55,296 bases of DNA from Steroidobacter agaridevorans (lineage in GTDB: Bacteria > Pseudomonadota > Gammaproteobacteria > Steroidobacterales > Steroidobacteraceae). The notes beneath the pieces are model-generated. The model was not told where the DNA came from and did not search any database. It saw only the letters and a list, made by a program, of their open reading frames with translations. Every line of letters begins with the position of its first letter. Position 1 is the first letter of the stretch. The translations under genes were made by a program, and so were the position numbers. Positions 17,268-25,625 of the stretch are shown piece after piece. The DNA is taken from assembly GCF_009932555.1 (NCBI RefSeq), contig NZ_BLJO01000009.1, forward strand, positions 123,257 to 178,552. The letters are read 5' to 3'.

Positions 17268-17855
17268 TCAAGCGTTCAGTCGTTCGAGGTAGCGCGCGAT
17301 GATATCCACTTCGAGATTCACGCGCGTGCCGGCGCGGTACTCGTTCAACGTGGTGACTTCGAGCGTATGGGGAATCAGGTTGACGGAGAATTTCGCGCCG
17401 TCGACGTCGTTCACCGTGAGGCTGACGCCGTCGATGCAAACGGAGCCTTTGCGGGCGATGTAACGAGCGAGCTGCTGCGGCACTTCGAACTGCACGCGGA
17501 TCGAGCGCGCGTCGTTGACTCGTTCGGTGACGCTGGCGATGCCGTCGACATGGCCCGTCACGTAATGACCGCCGAGCGGCTGGCCGGCGCACAGCGCCTT
17601 TTCCAGATTGAGCTTCTGGCCGGCGCGCCATTGGCCGAGCGTCGTCACGTTCAATGTTTCCAACGAGGCGTCCGCGGCAAACGCATCGCCTTCGATGTGC
17701 GTCACGGTCAGACAGCAACCGCTGCAGCTGATGCTATCGCCGATGGCGACGGATTTCAGATCCAGGCCGGGCGCGCCGATGAGCAATTCAACATCTCCGC
17801 CCCGCGACGTGACGGCGCGTACTTCGCCAACAGATTGAACGATGCCGGTAAACAT
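17268..17855 (-). CDS. ribE: Riboflavin synthase, alpha subunit
   Basis: Dismutates two lumazine molecules into riboflavin. Its 195 aa contain two tandem lumazine-binding barrels: the first starts MFTGIVQSVGEV with SGCCLTV, the second begins after GHYVTGHVDGIASV and contains KGSVCIDGVSLTVNDV and FSVNLIPHTLEVTTL. ATG 17855 gives the canonical MFTGIV start; the preceding TTG codon is rejected. It follows ribD with a 77-bp gap that contains a 15-codon ORF echoing its own beginning. The symbol ribE follows gammaproteobacterial usage (ribC in some nomenclatures). Confidence 0.96.
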   Translation of the reverse strand: MFTGIVQSVGEVRAVTSRGGDVELLIGAPGLDLKSVAIGDSISCSGCCLTVTHIEGDAFAADASLETLNVTTLGQWRAGQKLNLEKALCAGQPLGGHYVTGHVDGIASVTERVNDARSIRVQFEVPQQLARYIARKGSVCIDGVSLTVNDVDGAKFSVNLIPHTLEVTTLNEYRAGTRVNLEVDIIARYLERLNA

Positions 17856-17864
17856 GAGCAATAA

Positions 17865-17912
17865 TTAATGAATATTGGCTGCGCTGACAGACTGAACCAT
17901 TCCGGTAAACAT
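17865..17912 (-). pseudogene. 15-codon ORF duplicating the start of ribE
   Basis: Minus-strand ATG 17912 encodes MFTGMVQSVSAANIH and stops 9 bp before the ribE ATG. The first nine residues match ribE (MFTGIVQSV) with one substitution, using mostly different third bases. It is either the remnant of a partial tandem duplication of ribE or a leader peptide shaped from one. The frame is also open upstream into ribD in the other frame, but no family signal extends there. Confidence 0.6.
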
Positions 17913-17938
17913 TTCGAGCCGCCGCCGATAAAGAATGA

Positions 17939-19105
17939 CTATGGCGCCTCGGGGCGCCGGCGCAGCGTCAAACGCACATCGTCGCCGACCCGGTCGACCG
18001 AATGCATTGTATATCGTTGCGCCTGCTCCAGCGTCTGTAGTGCCGGCAGATCTGCCATGGCGCGCGCATCCGGCCCGAGCAGCACGGGTGCGACGTAGGC
18101 GATTATCTCGTCGGCCAGGCCGAGCTGCAGAATTCGCCCGACCAGCGTCGGCCCGGCCTCGACCAGCACGTCGTTGCACATACGGCGCCCGAGCTCGGCC
18201 AGCACGAAATCGAGGTCGATGCGGCCGTCGGCGTCCAGCTCGGCGGCGACGATTTCCGCTCCGGCCTGCCGCAGTTCGTGCGCGACAGAAGCAGCGTTCG
18301 CCGGCCGCGATCCTGCTTTGCCCGCGACCGATGCTGAAACATCGCTTAATGGGGCGCCGCTGAAAATCAGCGTTTCACCCGTCAGCTTCAACATCGCCGC
18401 CGTCGCTGGCATGCGCAACTTGCTGTCCAGAACGACTCGCAGCGGCTGGCGGCCGAGCATGTCGATCGACGGATCTCTAACGTTCAACTGCGGATCATCG
18501 GCCAGCACCGTCTCGATGCCGGTCATCACCGCACTCATGCGCGAGCGCAGACGCTGCACATCGGCGCGTGCCGCAGTGCCGGTGATCCATTTGCTCTGAC
18601 CGTTCGCGAGCGCGATGCCCCCATCGAGGCTGATCGCGGATTTCACAATCAGGCGCGGCCGGCCCGTGATCATGCGTTTCTCGAACCCCAGGTTTAGCTC
18701 GCGCGCAGCATCGGCAAGCAAGCCGACCTGCACCTCGATGCCGGCTGCTTGCAACTGACGCACGCCGTCGCCACTCACTTTCGGATTCGCATCGAGCACA
18801 CCGATGACAACACGCCGCACACCGGCGCCAATCAACGCATCCGTGCACGGCGGCGTACGCCCCTGATACGAATGCGGCTCGAGCGTGACATACACCGTCG
18901 CGCCTTTCGTCTCGGCGCCGGCCGCCTGCAACGCCAAAGGTTCGGCGTGCGGCTCGCCCCACTTGCGATGCCAGCCCTCGCCGACGATGCGTTCGCCTTG
19001 GGTGACGATACAACCGACGCTGGGATTGGGCGGGGTCGTGTGACGGCCGAGCGCCGCGAGCTCGATCGCCCGCTGCATCGTCCGTTCGTCGAAAGATGAA
19101 AACAC
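17939..19105 (-). CDS. ribD: Bifunctional diaminohydroxyphosphoribosylaminopyrimidine deaminase/reductase
   Basis: Catalyses deamination then NADPH reduction early in riboflavin synthesis. From GTG 19105 (2 bp after the nrdR stop) it is 388 aa; ATG 19078 is an alternative. The deaminase domain has HAEPLAL (His53, Glu55) and EPHSYQGRTPPC, where the usual first zinc cysteine is His78 and the second, Cys87, is kept. The reductase domain (~150-388) has RPRLIVKSAISLDGGIA, WITGTAAR, TVLADDPQLNVR and LVEAGPTLVG. Cys-to-His is a conservative zinc-ligand change, so activity is plausible. It sits between nrdR and ribE. Confidence 0.94.
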   Translation of the reverse strand: MFSSFDERTMQRAIELAALGRHTTPPNPSVGCIVTQGERIVGEGWHRKWGEPHAEPLALQAAGAETKGATVYVTLEPHSYQGRTPPCTDALIGAGVRRVVIGVLDANPKVSGDGVRQLQAAGIEVQVGLLADAARELNLGFEKRMITGRPRLIVKSAISLDGGIALANGQSKWITGTAARADVQRLRSRMSAVMTGIETVLADDPQLNVRDPSIDMLGRQPLRVVLDSKLRMPATAAMLKLTGETLIFSGAPLSDVSASVAGKAGSRPANAASVAHELRQAGAEIVAAELDADGRIDLDFVLAELGRRMCNDVLVEAGPTLVGRILQLGLADEIIAYVAPVLLGPDARAMADLPALQTLEQAQRYTMHSVDRVGDDVRLTLRRRPEAP

Positions 19106-19107
19106 GG

Positions 19108-19617
19108 CTATTTCTTCTTGGCTTCGCCGCCCGCCCACAGCGGCAGCTGCCCTTCGGTATCGCGAACGCGAGCACGCATGCGCTCGATCTCTTCGCGAAA
19201 CGCATCCACGTCCTGAAAGCTGCGATACACGGAAGCAAACCGCACGTACGCGACTTCATCCAGCGAGTGCAGCTCTTCCATCGCCATCTCGCCGATCTGT
19301 CGCGCGGCCACTTCACGCTCGCCGAGCGCACGCAGCTTGTGACAGATGTGCACGACGGCGGCGTCCAGCGCCTCGCTCGACACCGGCCGCTTTTCCAGCG
19401 CCTTGAGCAAGCTGTTGCGCAGCTTCTGCTCATCGAACGGCGCGCGGCTGCCGTCGCTCTTGATGATGCGAGGCATGACCAGCTCGGCGGTCTCGAAGGT
19501 CGTGAAGCGCTCGCCGCACTTCAAACATTCGCGGCGGCGGCGAATCTGCTGTCCTTCGCCCGCCAGCCGCGAATCGATGACCTTTGTTTCTTCGTGATTA
19601 CAAAACGGACAATGCAT
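19108..19617 (-). CDS. nrdR: Transcriptional repressor NrdR
   Basis: An ATP/dATP-sensing repressor of ribonucleotide reductase genes. The 169-aa protein has the N-terminal zinc ribbon CPFC...CLKC ([42 protein letters not shown]) and the ATP-cone domain with [38 protein letters not shown]. The C-terminus is a lysine tail. It lies between glyA and ribD, the standard gammaproteobacterial order. No NrdR boxes were recognised in the window; its targets should be elsewhere. Confidence 0.97.
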   Translation of the reverse strand: MHCPFCNHEETKVIDSRLAGEGQQIRRRRECLKCGERFTTFETAELVMPRIIKSDGSRAPFDEQKLRNSLLKALEKRPVSSEALDAAVVHICHKLRALGEREVAARQIGEMAMEELHSLDEVAYVRFASVYRSFQDVDAFREEIERMRARVRDTEGQLPLWAGGEAKKK

Positions 19618-19650
19618 ATGCTGCCGAAGAAACCGCCGGGCTGTCCTTTG

Positions 19651-20913
19651 TCACTTCGACTGCGCGTACACCGGGAACTTGCGGCAGATCTCTTCCACCT
19701 TCGCCCGGGTCCGGTTGACGGCGGCCTCGCTGCCATTCTCGTCGAGGATGTCGGCGATCCAGTTCGCCACTTCGGTCACTTCCGCTTCCTTGAAGCCGCG
19801 AGTGGTCGACGCCGGCGTGCCGATGCGCAGACCGCTGGTGACGAACGGCGAGCGCGGATCGTTCGGCACGGCGTTCTTGTTCACGGTGATGTGAGCACGG
19901 CCCAGCGCCGCGTCCGCGTCCTTACCCGTGATGTCACGCCCGATCAGATCCAGCAGGAACAAATGATTGTCCGTGCCGCCCGACACGACCTTGTAGTTGC
20001 GCTTGATGAAAGCAGCCGCCATGGCGCGCGCGTTGGCGACGACCTGCTTCTGGTAGGTCGCAAACTCGGGCTGCAATGCTTCGAGCAGCGCCACCGCCTT
20101 GGCGGCGATCACGTGCATCAACGGGCCGCCCTGCGTGCCCGGGAACACCAGCGAGTTGAGCTTCTTCTGAACCTCTTCGTTTTCGCGAGCGAGGATCAAA
20201 CCGCCGCGCGGACCGCGCAGCGTCTTGTGCGTCGTCGTGGTCGTTACGTCGGCGATGCCCACCGGGCTCGGATACACACCCGCCGCCACCAGGCCCGCGA
20301 CGTGAGCCATGTCGACGAGGAAATAAGCGCCGACGCCGTCGGCGATCTTGCGGAAGCGCGACCAATCGATGACGCGCGAGTAAGCGGAGAAGCCGGCGAT
20401 AACCAGGCGCGGACGATGTTCCTGCGCCAGACGCTCGACCTGGTCGTAGTCGATTTCACCGGTCGCGGGATTCAGACCGTACTGCACGGCCTTGAACAGC
20501 TTGCCCGAGAAATTGACCTTGGCGCCGTGCGTGAGATGGCCGCCATGATCCAGGCTCATGCCGAGGATGGTGTCGCCCGGGTTGATCAGCGCCAGATAGG
20601 CGGCGGCATTGGCCTGCGAGCCGGAATGCGGCTGCACGTTGGCATAAGCGGCGCCGAACAGTTTCTTGGCGCGATCGATGGCCAGCTGCTCGGCCACGTC
20701 CACATGCTCGCAACCGCCGTAATAGCGCTTGCCCGGATACCCTTCGGCGTACTTGTTCGTGAGCACCGAGCCTTGCGCCTCGAGGACGCGGGGGCTGGCG
20801 TAATTCTCGGACGCGATCAGCTCGATATGGGCTTCCTGGCGGGCACGCTCGGCGTCGAGCGCGGCCTGCAACTCCGGGTCGAAACCGGCGATGTTGGCGT
20901 TGGCGGGGAACAT
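19651..20913 (-). CDS. glyA: Serine hydroxymethyltransferase
   Basis: PLP enzyme interconverting serine and glycine while loading tetrahydrofolate with a one-carbon unit. It is 420 aa from ATG 20913, preceded by GAGG at good spacing. Visible are [59 protein letters not shown] (Asp201, His204) and [14 protein letters not shown] with PLP Lys230. It heads the nrdR-rib block (33 bp to nrdR). A longer frame upstream runs into the palindromic repeat and is not family-like. Confidence 0.97.
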   Translation of the reverse strand: MFPANANIAGFDPELQAALDAERARQEAHIELIASENYASPRVLEAQGSVLTNKYAEGYPGKRYYGGCEHVDVAEQLAIDRAKKLFGAAYANVQPHSGSQANAAAYLALINPGDTILGMSLDHGGHLTHGAKVNFSGKLFKAVQYGLNPATGEIDYDQVERLAQEHRPRLVIAGFSAYSRVIDWSRFRKIADGVGAYFLVDMAHVAGLVAAGVYPSPVGIADVTTTTTHKTLRGPRGGLILARENEEVQKKLNSLVFPGTQGGPLMHVIAAKAVALLEALQPEFATYQKQVVANARAMAAAFIKRNYKVVSGGTDNHLFLLDLIGRDITGKDADAALGRAHITVNKNAVPNDPRSPFVTSGLRIGTPASTTRGFKEAEVTEVANWIADILDENGSEAAVNRTRAKVEEICRKFPVYAQSK

Positions 20914-20962
20914 GGATACCTCGGCAGTGGGGGCGCCGATTGTACGGGAAAGCCCAGAATAA

Positions 20963-21042
20963 GAGGCCCTCAATCGCCGTATGGCTCGGAACGGAGCTGC
21001 AGGCCATATCTCGGTCCGAGCCGTACGGCGATTGAGGGCCTC
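20963..21042. repeat. Palindromic intergenic repeat, copy A
   Basis: Arms 20963-20990 and 21015-21042 are inverted copies matching at 27 of 28 bases around a 24-bp centre, giving a very stable hairpin between the deacetylase stop (21049) and glyA start (20913). The left half with flanks (20961-20998) matches copy B at 37457-37494 in inverted orientation at 37 of 38 bases. It behaves like a REP/BIME-type intergenic unit; it could also end transcription of the deacetylase gene. Confidence 0.85.
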
Positions 21043-21048
21043 CGGAAC

Positions 21049-22065
21049 TCAGGAGGCTTCCCGATGGGCCGTTTCCAGCTGCTCTTCGTTGTCCAGGAAG
21101 GATTCGACGACCCGGGTCCAGGCCCGGGCCAGATTGCGGCGGTTATAGCCCCCGCCGCCCATGGCGACGACACGGCCATGGCCGAGCTGGTCGGCGATGG
21201 CGCACAACCGGGCCGCGGCGTGCGCATGGGCCGCTTCGCTGAAGCGCAGATGGGTAATCGGATCCCCGGCCAGGCTGTCCGCGCCGCATTGGAGCAGGAT
21301 GAATTCGGGCCGGCCGGCGAGCAGATACTCTTCGACGCGCGCCCAGGCCTGGTGATATTCGTCGTCGTCCGCGCCGGGCGGCAACGGCAGATTGAGCTTG
21401 GTGCCGCGAGCCTGCCCCGCCCCGGTCTCGTTCGCATGGCCGGTGCCGGGATAAAGATACCGGCCGTCTTCGTGCAGGTCCGCGAACAGCAGATCCGGAT
21501 CGTCCTCGAACGCATAAAACACGCCGTCGCCATGGTGAGCGTCGATATCCACGTAGGCGATGCGCTGGAGCTGGTGGCGCTGTCGCAGGTAGTGAACGGC
21601 CACGCCGCAGTCGTTGAAAACGCAGAAACCCGCGGCCCGCTCGGGCGCCGCGTGGTGCAGACCGGCGATGGGAATGAACGCCCGCCGCGCTTTGCCGGTC
21701 ATGACGGCCTCGACCGCCGTCAGCGTGCCGCCGACAACACTGCTGGCAGCTTCGTAAACCCCGCGGAATGCGGGGGTGTCGCCCGCGTCCAGATACCCAT
21801 GACCGGTCGCCGAGCGCTCACGCACCAGGTCGACATAGGCCGGAGCATGAAACCATTCGAGCTCTTCGCGGGTGGCAGGCCGAGCGCTGGCCCGCAGGAC
21901 CCGGCCATCCATGCCGCAGTTATGCAGCTCTCGCATGAACGCTTCGTGCCGGTCGGTTCCGAACGGGTGGCCGTCGCCGAAACCATAGCGGGCGATTTCG
22001 TCGCCCGAGACGAGCAGAACGCTGCGGCTGGCCTCAGTCACGGCGAAACTCCCCCGAGCAAACAT
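21049..22065 (-). CDS. Histone deacetylase/AcuC-family zinc deacetylase
   Basis: An arginase-fold zinc deacetylase of 338 aa from ATG 22065 (a longer frame to 22125 exists). Active-site motifs are present: AGLHHAAPERAAGFCVFNDCGVA (tandem His), YVDIDAHHGDGVFYAFEDDPDLLFADLHED (zinc Asp/His), LQCGADSLAGDP and GGGGYNRRNLARAW. Bacterial members act on acetylpolyamines, acetyl-CoA synthetase or acetylated proteins. Here nothing in the context picks one: it lies between an ABC permease pair and glyA. The substrate is therefore unknown. Confidence 0.88.
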   Translation of the reverse strand: MFARGSFAVTEASRSVLLVSGDEIARYGFGDGHPFGTDRHEAFMRELHNCGMDGRVLRASARPATREELEWFHAPAYVDLVRERSATGHGYLDAGDTPAFRGVYEAASSVVGGTLTAVEAVMTGKARRAFIPIAGLHHAAPERAAGFCVFNDCGVAVHYLRQRHQLQRIAYVDIDAHHGDGVFYAFEDDPDLLFADLHEDGRYLYPGTGHANETGAGQARGTKLNLPLPPGADDDEYHQAWARVEEYLLAGRPEFILLQCGADSLAGDPITHLRFSEAAHAHAAARLCAIADQLGHGRVVAMGGGGYNRRNLARAWTRVVESFLDNEEQLETAHREAS

Positions 22066-22160
22066 CGAATCCACACAAAGACTACGGAAGCCGCACTCTA
22101 CCCGGAACGTCGCAACGATAGCCATAGGCGCCGGTCGGCGATATCGATGTCATTTTAGGC

Positions 22161-23354
22161 TCAGTTTTCTCGCAGTGCCGCCGCCACTGGCAAACGAGCT
22201 GCACGCATCCCCGGCAAGAGTCCGCCCACCAGACCGATCGCAGCGGCCAACGCGATGCCGAGCACCACCAGCGCCGGCTCGATGACCAGCGAATACACCA
22301 GCTGAGGATTGTTGCCGACGGTATCGCCAATGGTGCTGATCGTCCGTCCATCGAATCCAACATAAACGATCGTCACGCCGATGAGCGCTCCGAGCTGGGC
22401 CAGCAGCACCGCCTCCACCAGGATCGAAACGACGATCGCAACGCCGCTGAAGCCGATGGCGCGCAGAGTGGCGATCTCCACGCTCCGTGCTCGAACTGCA
22501 AAGTGCATCGTGTTCAGCGCACCGAACGTGGCGCCGATCGTCATGATGAATCCGATACCGTACGCAACCAGCTTGAGGATGCGATTCAGCGGCTGCGACA
22601 AAGAGGAGAAATATTCATCTTCCCGCCAGACATCGACGACCAGCTGCGGATTCTGCAGCAGCGAATCCTTGAACGGCAGGAAGGAACGTTCCGATGACAG
22701 CTGAACCGTCACGCTGTTGAACGCGTTGCGTCGGTAGGCGGACAGCAATGCGCCGCTGTCTGCAAAGAGCTCCGACTCGCGAGAATCGGCGCCGCTGCTG
22801 AACACACCGACGACGGTCCAGTCGCCATCGCTCAATCTCACCCGATCTCCCAGGTTCAGGCCAGCGAACTGCCGCTGCGCCGACCGGCCAACGATCAATT
22901 CGCGCAACCCGGCCTGAAACATTCTGCCCTCTTCGAGCCGAATCTCGCGCCGGATCCCGAATGCTTCCGCCCCGACGCCGCGAATCGTGACAAACGCGTC
23001 CGAGCCGTCCGCCTGCTTGGTCAGCAGCGCCATCGCGAGCAGCTCTGCCGATACGAGCGGCTTACCCGCTGCATTCATTGCAACGCCCGGCGCGCTCGCG
23101 ATCGAAATCAGGCTTTCACGGGACACCGTGCTCGCCGACTCCGAGGGCGCGCCCCTCGTCAACACGATGGCGCGATCCGTCCGACCCGTGTTGGCGATTG
23201 TCTGTCTGAAGCCGCTGGCGACCGCGAGCGCCGCCAGCAGCACGCCAACGACTCCTGCAATGCCGATGACGACGACCAGCGAATTGCCGATGCGCTCGGG
23301 AAGCGTGCGCAGATTCAGCAAAGTCACCGCCGCGATCTGGGTCGCAATCCTCAT
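22161..23354 (-). CDS. FtsX/MacB-type ABC transporter permease
   Basis: A 397-aa membrane protein with one N-terminal helix (SLVVVIGIAGVVGVLLAALAVA), a ~220-aa periplasmic MacB-PCD-like domain (NLGDRVRLSDGDWTVVGVF...) and three C-terminal helices with the FtsX signature EIATLRAIGFSG. The end VGGLLPGMRAARLPVAAALREN is also typical. It forms a pair with the next permease (9-bp gap). No ATP-binding subunit is encoded on either side, unlike ordinary ABC export loci. It lies downstream of the Mrp operon on the same strand. The substrate is unknown; lipoprotein, peptide or lipid handling are usual for the family. Confidence 0.88.
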   Translation of the reverse strand: MRIATQIAAVTLLNLRTLPERIGNSLVVVIGIAGVVGVLLAALAVASGFRQTIANTGRTDRAIVLTRGAPSESASTVSRESLISIASAPGVAMNAAGKPLVSAELLAMALLTKQADGSDAFVTIRGVGAEAFGIRREIRLEEGRMFQAGLRELIVGRSAQRQFAGLNLGDRVRLSDGDWTVVGVFSSGADSRESELFADSGALLSAYRRNAFNSVTVQLSSERSFLPFKDSLLQNPQLVVDVWREDEYFSSLSQPLNRILKLVAYGIGFIMTIGATFGALNTMHFAVRARSVEIATLRAIGFSGVAIVVSILVEAVLLAQLGALIGVTIVYVGFDGRTISTIGDTVGNNPQLVYSLVIEPALVVLGIALAAAIGLVGGLLPGMRAARLPVAAALREN

Positions 23355-23363
23355 GCCTGGCCC

Positions 23364-24506
23364 TCAACGCCGGTCCAACGCATCGACTACGCTCGAGCGC
23401 CAGATACTCCAGGCCGGCACCACCGCGCTTACCAGCGCCAGCAGGCCTGCGACGAATATTCCATTGGCGATGACCCGCCACGAGAACTCGACGACACCGA
23501 TCACCTCCTCCAGCAACGGCGCGGCCGCCAGCGCAATGCCCAATCCGAGCATCGCCGCCAGTACGCACAACGTCAGCGCCTCCGCGAGCACCAGCAATAA
23601 GATCCCTCCATCCGAAGATCCCAGCGCTTTCAGGACTCCGAATTCCGGAGTGCGCTCGCGCACCGACTGCCGCATGGTATTGCCCGTCACGAACAACAGC
23701 GTGAACAGCACCGAGCCGACCACTGCATTGGTGAGAAATCGGATATCCCCGATCTGCTTCAGACGCGATTGCGCGATCTCCTTCTCCGAGCGGGTGCGGG
23801 TCTGGTGCGAAGAATTGGCGAACAGACCGTCGATGGCCAGGGCGGTCCGGGCGGACCGGTTTGGATCCGCGATCCTGATCAGGAAGCGCTCCGCCGTACC
23901 GATCTCCGAGGTGCGCTCGGCGTCGAAGTAATCGTAGTTGATGACGGAGAGATAGGCCTTGCCGGGGTTGTCCGAGACATCGAACGTGCCGACCAGATCG
24001 AACGTCCAAGACCGACTGCCATCGCGCTTGGGCAGGCTCGTCTGCAACGGGATCTTGTCCCCGATCTTCCAGCCGTAGTAGCTCTGTAACGCCGGCGTCG
24101 CCAGCATGCCGGTGCGAGTCGCCAACAGTGCGTTCATCTGCTCCGTGGCGACGGCCAGACGCGGTCGTATTGAAAACCACTTGGCAGCGTCGGCCGCGAT
24201 GACGGCGACGGTGTTCTTCGGTTGCTGGTACCAGCCGATCAGCGTGGCTCGCTGGGTGGCCAGCACCACGCCAGGCAGTTCCTCGATCTCTCTCAATGCC
24301 GCGACCGGCATGGCGGGACCGCCGGGCACCCGGCTATCTGTAATCAACGTATCCAGCTGTTGATCCACCACAGCCTTGTCGAATCCTGCATTCAGGCCCT
24401 GCAGGCTGCCAAACAAGACGAACGCGGCTACGATCGACAGCAGTGTGAACACGGTGCGCGCGGGGCGATGCCACAACGCCGTCCAGACCAGCGGCAGAAA
24501 CTTCAT
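23364..24506 (-). CDS. FtsX/MacB-type ABC transporter permease
   Basis: A 380-aa partner permease from ATG 24506 (GTGGA ahead; an in-frame GTG 24515 is possible). N-terminal helix FTLLSIVAAFVLFGSLQGLNAGF, a periplasmic domain with YYGWKIGDKIPLQ and SWTFDLVGTFDVSD, then three helices with the FtsX stretch ERTPEFGVLKALGSSDGGILLLVLAEAL. It lies 41 bp after mrpG, so it could be transcribed from the Mrp operon. The pair resembles heterodimeric permeases that need a LolD/MacB-like ATPase in trans. Confidence 0.88.
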   Translation of the reverse strand: MKFLPLVWTALWHRPARTVFTLLSIVAAFVLFGSLQGLNAGFDKAVVDQQLDTLITDSRVPGGPAMPVAALREIEELPGVVLATQRATLIGWYQQPKNTVAVIAADAAKWFSIRPRLAVATEQMNALLATRTGMLATPALQSYYGWKIGDKIPLQTSLPKRDGSRSWTFDLVGTFDVSDNPGKAYLSVINYDYFDAERTSEIGTAERFLIRIADPNRSARTALAIDGLFANSSHQTRTRSEKEIAQSRLKQIGDIRFLTNAVVGSVLFTLLFVTGNTMRQSVRERTPEFGVLKALGSSDGGILLLVLAEALTLCVLAAMLGLGIALAAAPLLEEVIGVVEFSWRVIANGIFVAGLLALVSAVVPAWSIWRSSVVDALDRR

Positions 24507-24547
24507 ACAGTCCACTTTGAATTATCTGCATTCCCTACGAATGAAGC

Positions 24548-24865
24548 TCACTGCTTCGGCGGCTTGGTTCTGCGGATCGCGGCCTGCATCAGCACGATGG
24601 CGGTGATGGGCGCGGTGAACACCACGAACAATGTGATCAACAGTTCATGAATGACCGGCCGCTGCGCCACCGCTGAAGCGATGAGCATCGATGCCACGAG
24701 CACGCAGCCCACGCCGAGCGTGTTGCCCATCGAAACGCTGTGGATGCGCATGAAAAAGTTCGGCAGCCGCAGCAGCCCGATGGAGCCCACCAGCGTCAGC
24801 AGCCCGCCGACGATGAGCAGCAGCGTGGCCGGCAGCGCAATCCAGGCAGGGATATCCGGCATCAT
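24548..24865 (-). CDS. mrpG: Mrp/Mnh-type cation:proton antiporter subunit G
   Basis: A 105-aa hydrophobic subunit with three transmembrane helices. The family signature is VGSIGLLRLPNFFMRIHSVSMGNTLG, then two helices around LLITLFVVFTAPITAIVLMQAA. The start is ATG 24865 (or the second ATG 24862). It overlaps the stop of mrpF, so translation is coupled. It is the last gene of the six-gene antiporter operon, whose complex exports Na+ (or K+) in exchange for protons at the inner membrane. Confidence 0.93.
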   Translation of the reverse strand: MMPDIPAWIALPATLLLIVGGLLTLVGSIGLLRLPNFFMRIHSVSMGNTLGVGCVLVASMLIASAVAQRPVIHELLITLFVVFTAPITAIVLMQAAIRRTKPPKQ

Positions 24866-25143
24866 GGCTCGATCACCTCGCCTCGATAAAGAAACATCGC
24901 CAGCGACGCCGATCCGACGAAGCCGAACAGCGCAATCAGCATGGCGACCTCGAAGTGCACGAACGACGTCCAGCGCACGCCGAACAGCAGCAGCGTCAAC
25001 ATGCCGTTGATATAGAGCGTGTCGAGCGCGAGCACCCGATCCTGCGCGGTCGGGCCTCGCATCATCGCGATGGCGGCGTTCACCATCGCCAGGGCGAAAC
25101 ACAACTGCGCAAACCACACCGACGCGTGCAGTACGGCGTTCAT
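24862..25143 (-). CDS. mrpF: Mrp/Mnh-type cation:proton antiporter subunit F
   Basis: A 93-aa three-helix membrane subunit: FAQLCFALAMVNAAIAMMRGPTAQDRVLALDTLYINGMLTLLLFGVRW is the MrpF pattern (RGP..QDRVLALD). ATG 25143 overlaps mrpE by 4 bp and its end overlaps the mrpG start by 4 bp. Much of the same stretch is open in a longer frame, but the upstream part is mrpE read out of frame and is discarded. Confidence 0.93.
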   Translation of the reverse strand: MNAVLHASVWFAQLCFALAMVNAAIAMMRGPTAQDRVLALDTLYINGMLTLLLFGVRWTSFVHFEVAMLIALFGFVGSASLAMFLYRGEVIEP

Positions 25144-25625
25144 TCGAAGATCTCCCGGAGCGGTCCCTCGTAGCGGTGTTTGATCGTGCGGATCCAGGCC
25201 TCCGGATCCTGCAGATCCAACACGTGCAACCTCAGCACCGATGAATCGTCCGCCAATCCCGACCAGACCGTGCCTGGCGTGGCCGTGACGATCATGGCCA
25301 GCACGGCCAGGCCGTGCGGATCGCGCATGTCCAGAGGAATGTCGAGGAAGCCGCTTCTCACTTCGCGGCCGTGAGTGAGTCCGAGCACGATACGGCCGAC
25401 CGCGATGTTCGATTTGACGATGTCCACCAGCACTTTGAACAGCAGGCCGAACCCGACGTGCACGCGACGAAAACGCGGCGTGACCGGTCGCAGGTTCTGG
25501 AAGCTGAGCACCATGCCGAAGCCCAACACCAGACCCAGCGCGACATTGCCCCAACTCAGTGACTCGGTGAGCACCAGCCACAACACCGCGAGTCCCAGCG
25601 GCAACAGCACGGGAATGCGCTTCAC
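25140..25625 (-). CDS. mrpE: Mrp/Mnh-type cation:proton antiporter subunit E
   Basis: A 161-aa subunit. The start is GTG 25625 with GGAGG seven bases upstream, overlapping the mrpD stop as GTGA. N-terminal helices (LLPLGLAVLWLVLTESLSWGNVALGLVLGFGMVL) are followed by the MrpE cytoplasmic region: DIVKSNIAVGRIVL, LAVLAMIVTATPGTVWSGLADDSSVLRLHVLD. Part of the six-subunit antiporter. Confidence 0.93.
   Translation of the reverse strand: MKRIPVLLPLGLAVLWLVLTESLSWGNVALGLVLGFGMVLSFQNLRPVTPRFRRVHVGFGLLFKVLVDIVKSNIAVGRIVLGLTHGREVRSGFLDIPLDMRDPHGLAVLAMIVTATPGTVWSGLADDSSVLRLHVLDLQDPEAWIRTIKHRYEGPLREIFE

Noticed and set aside
19096-22158. A plus-strand open frame of about 1020 codons antisense to nrdR, glyA and the deacetylase gene
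   Set aside because: It crosses three well-supported genes and the palindromic repeat, and its protein shows no recognisable family.
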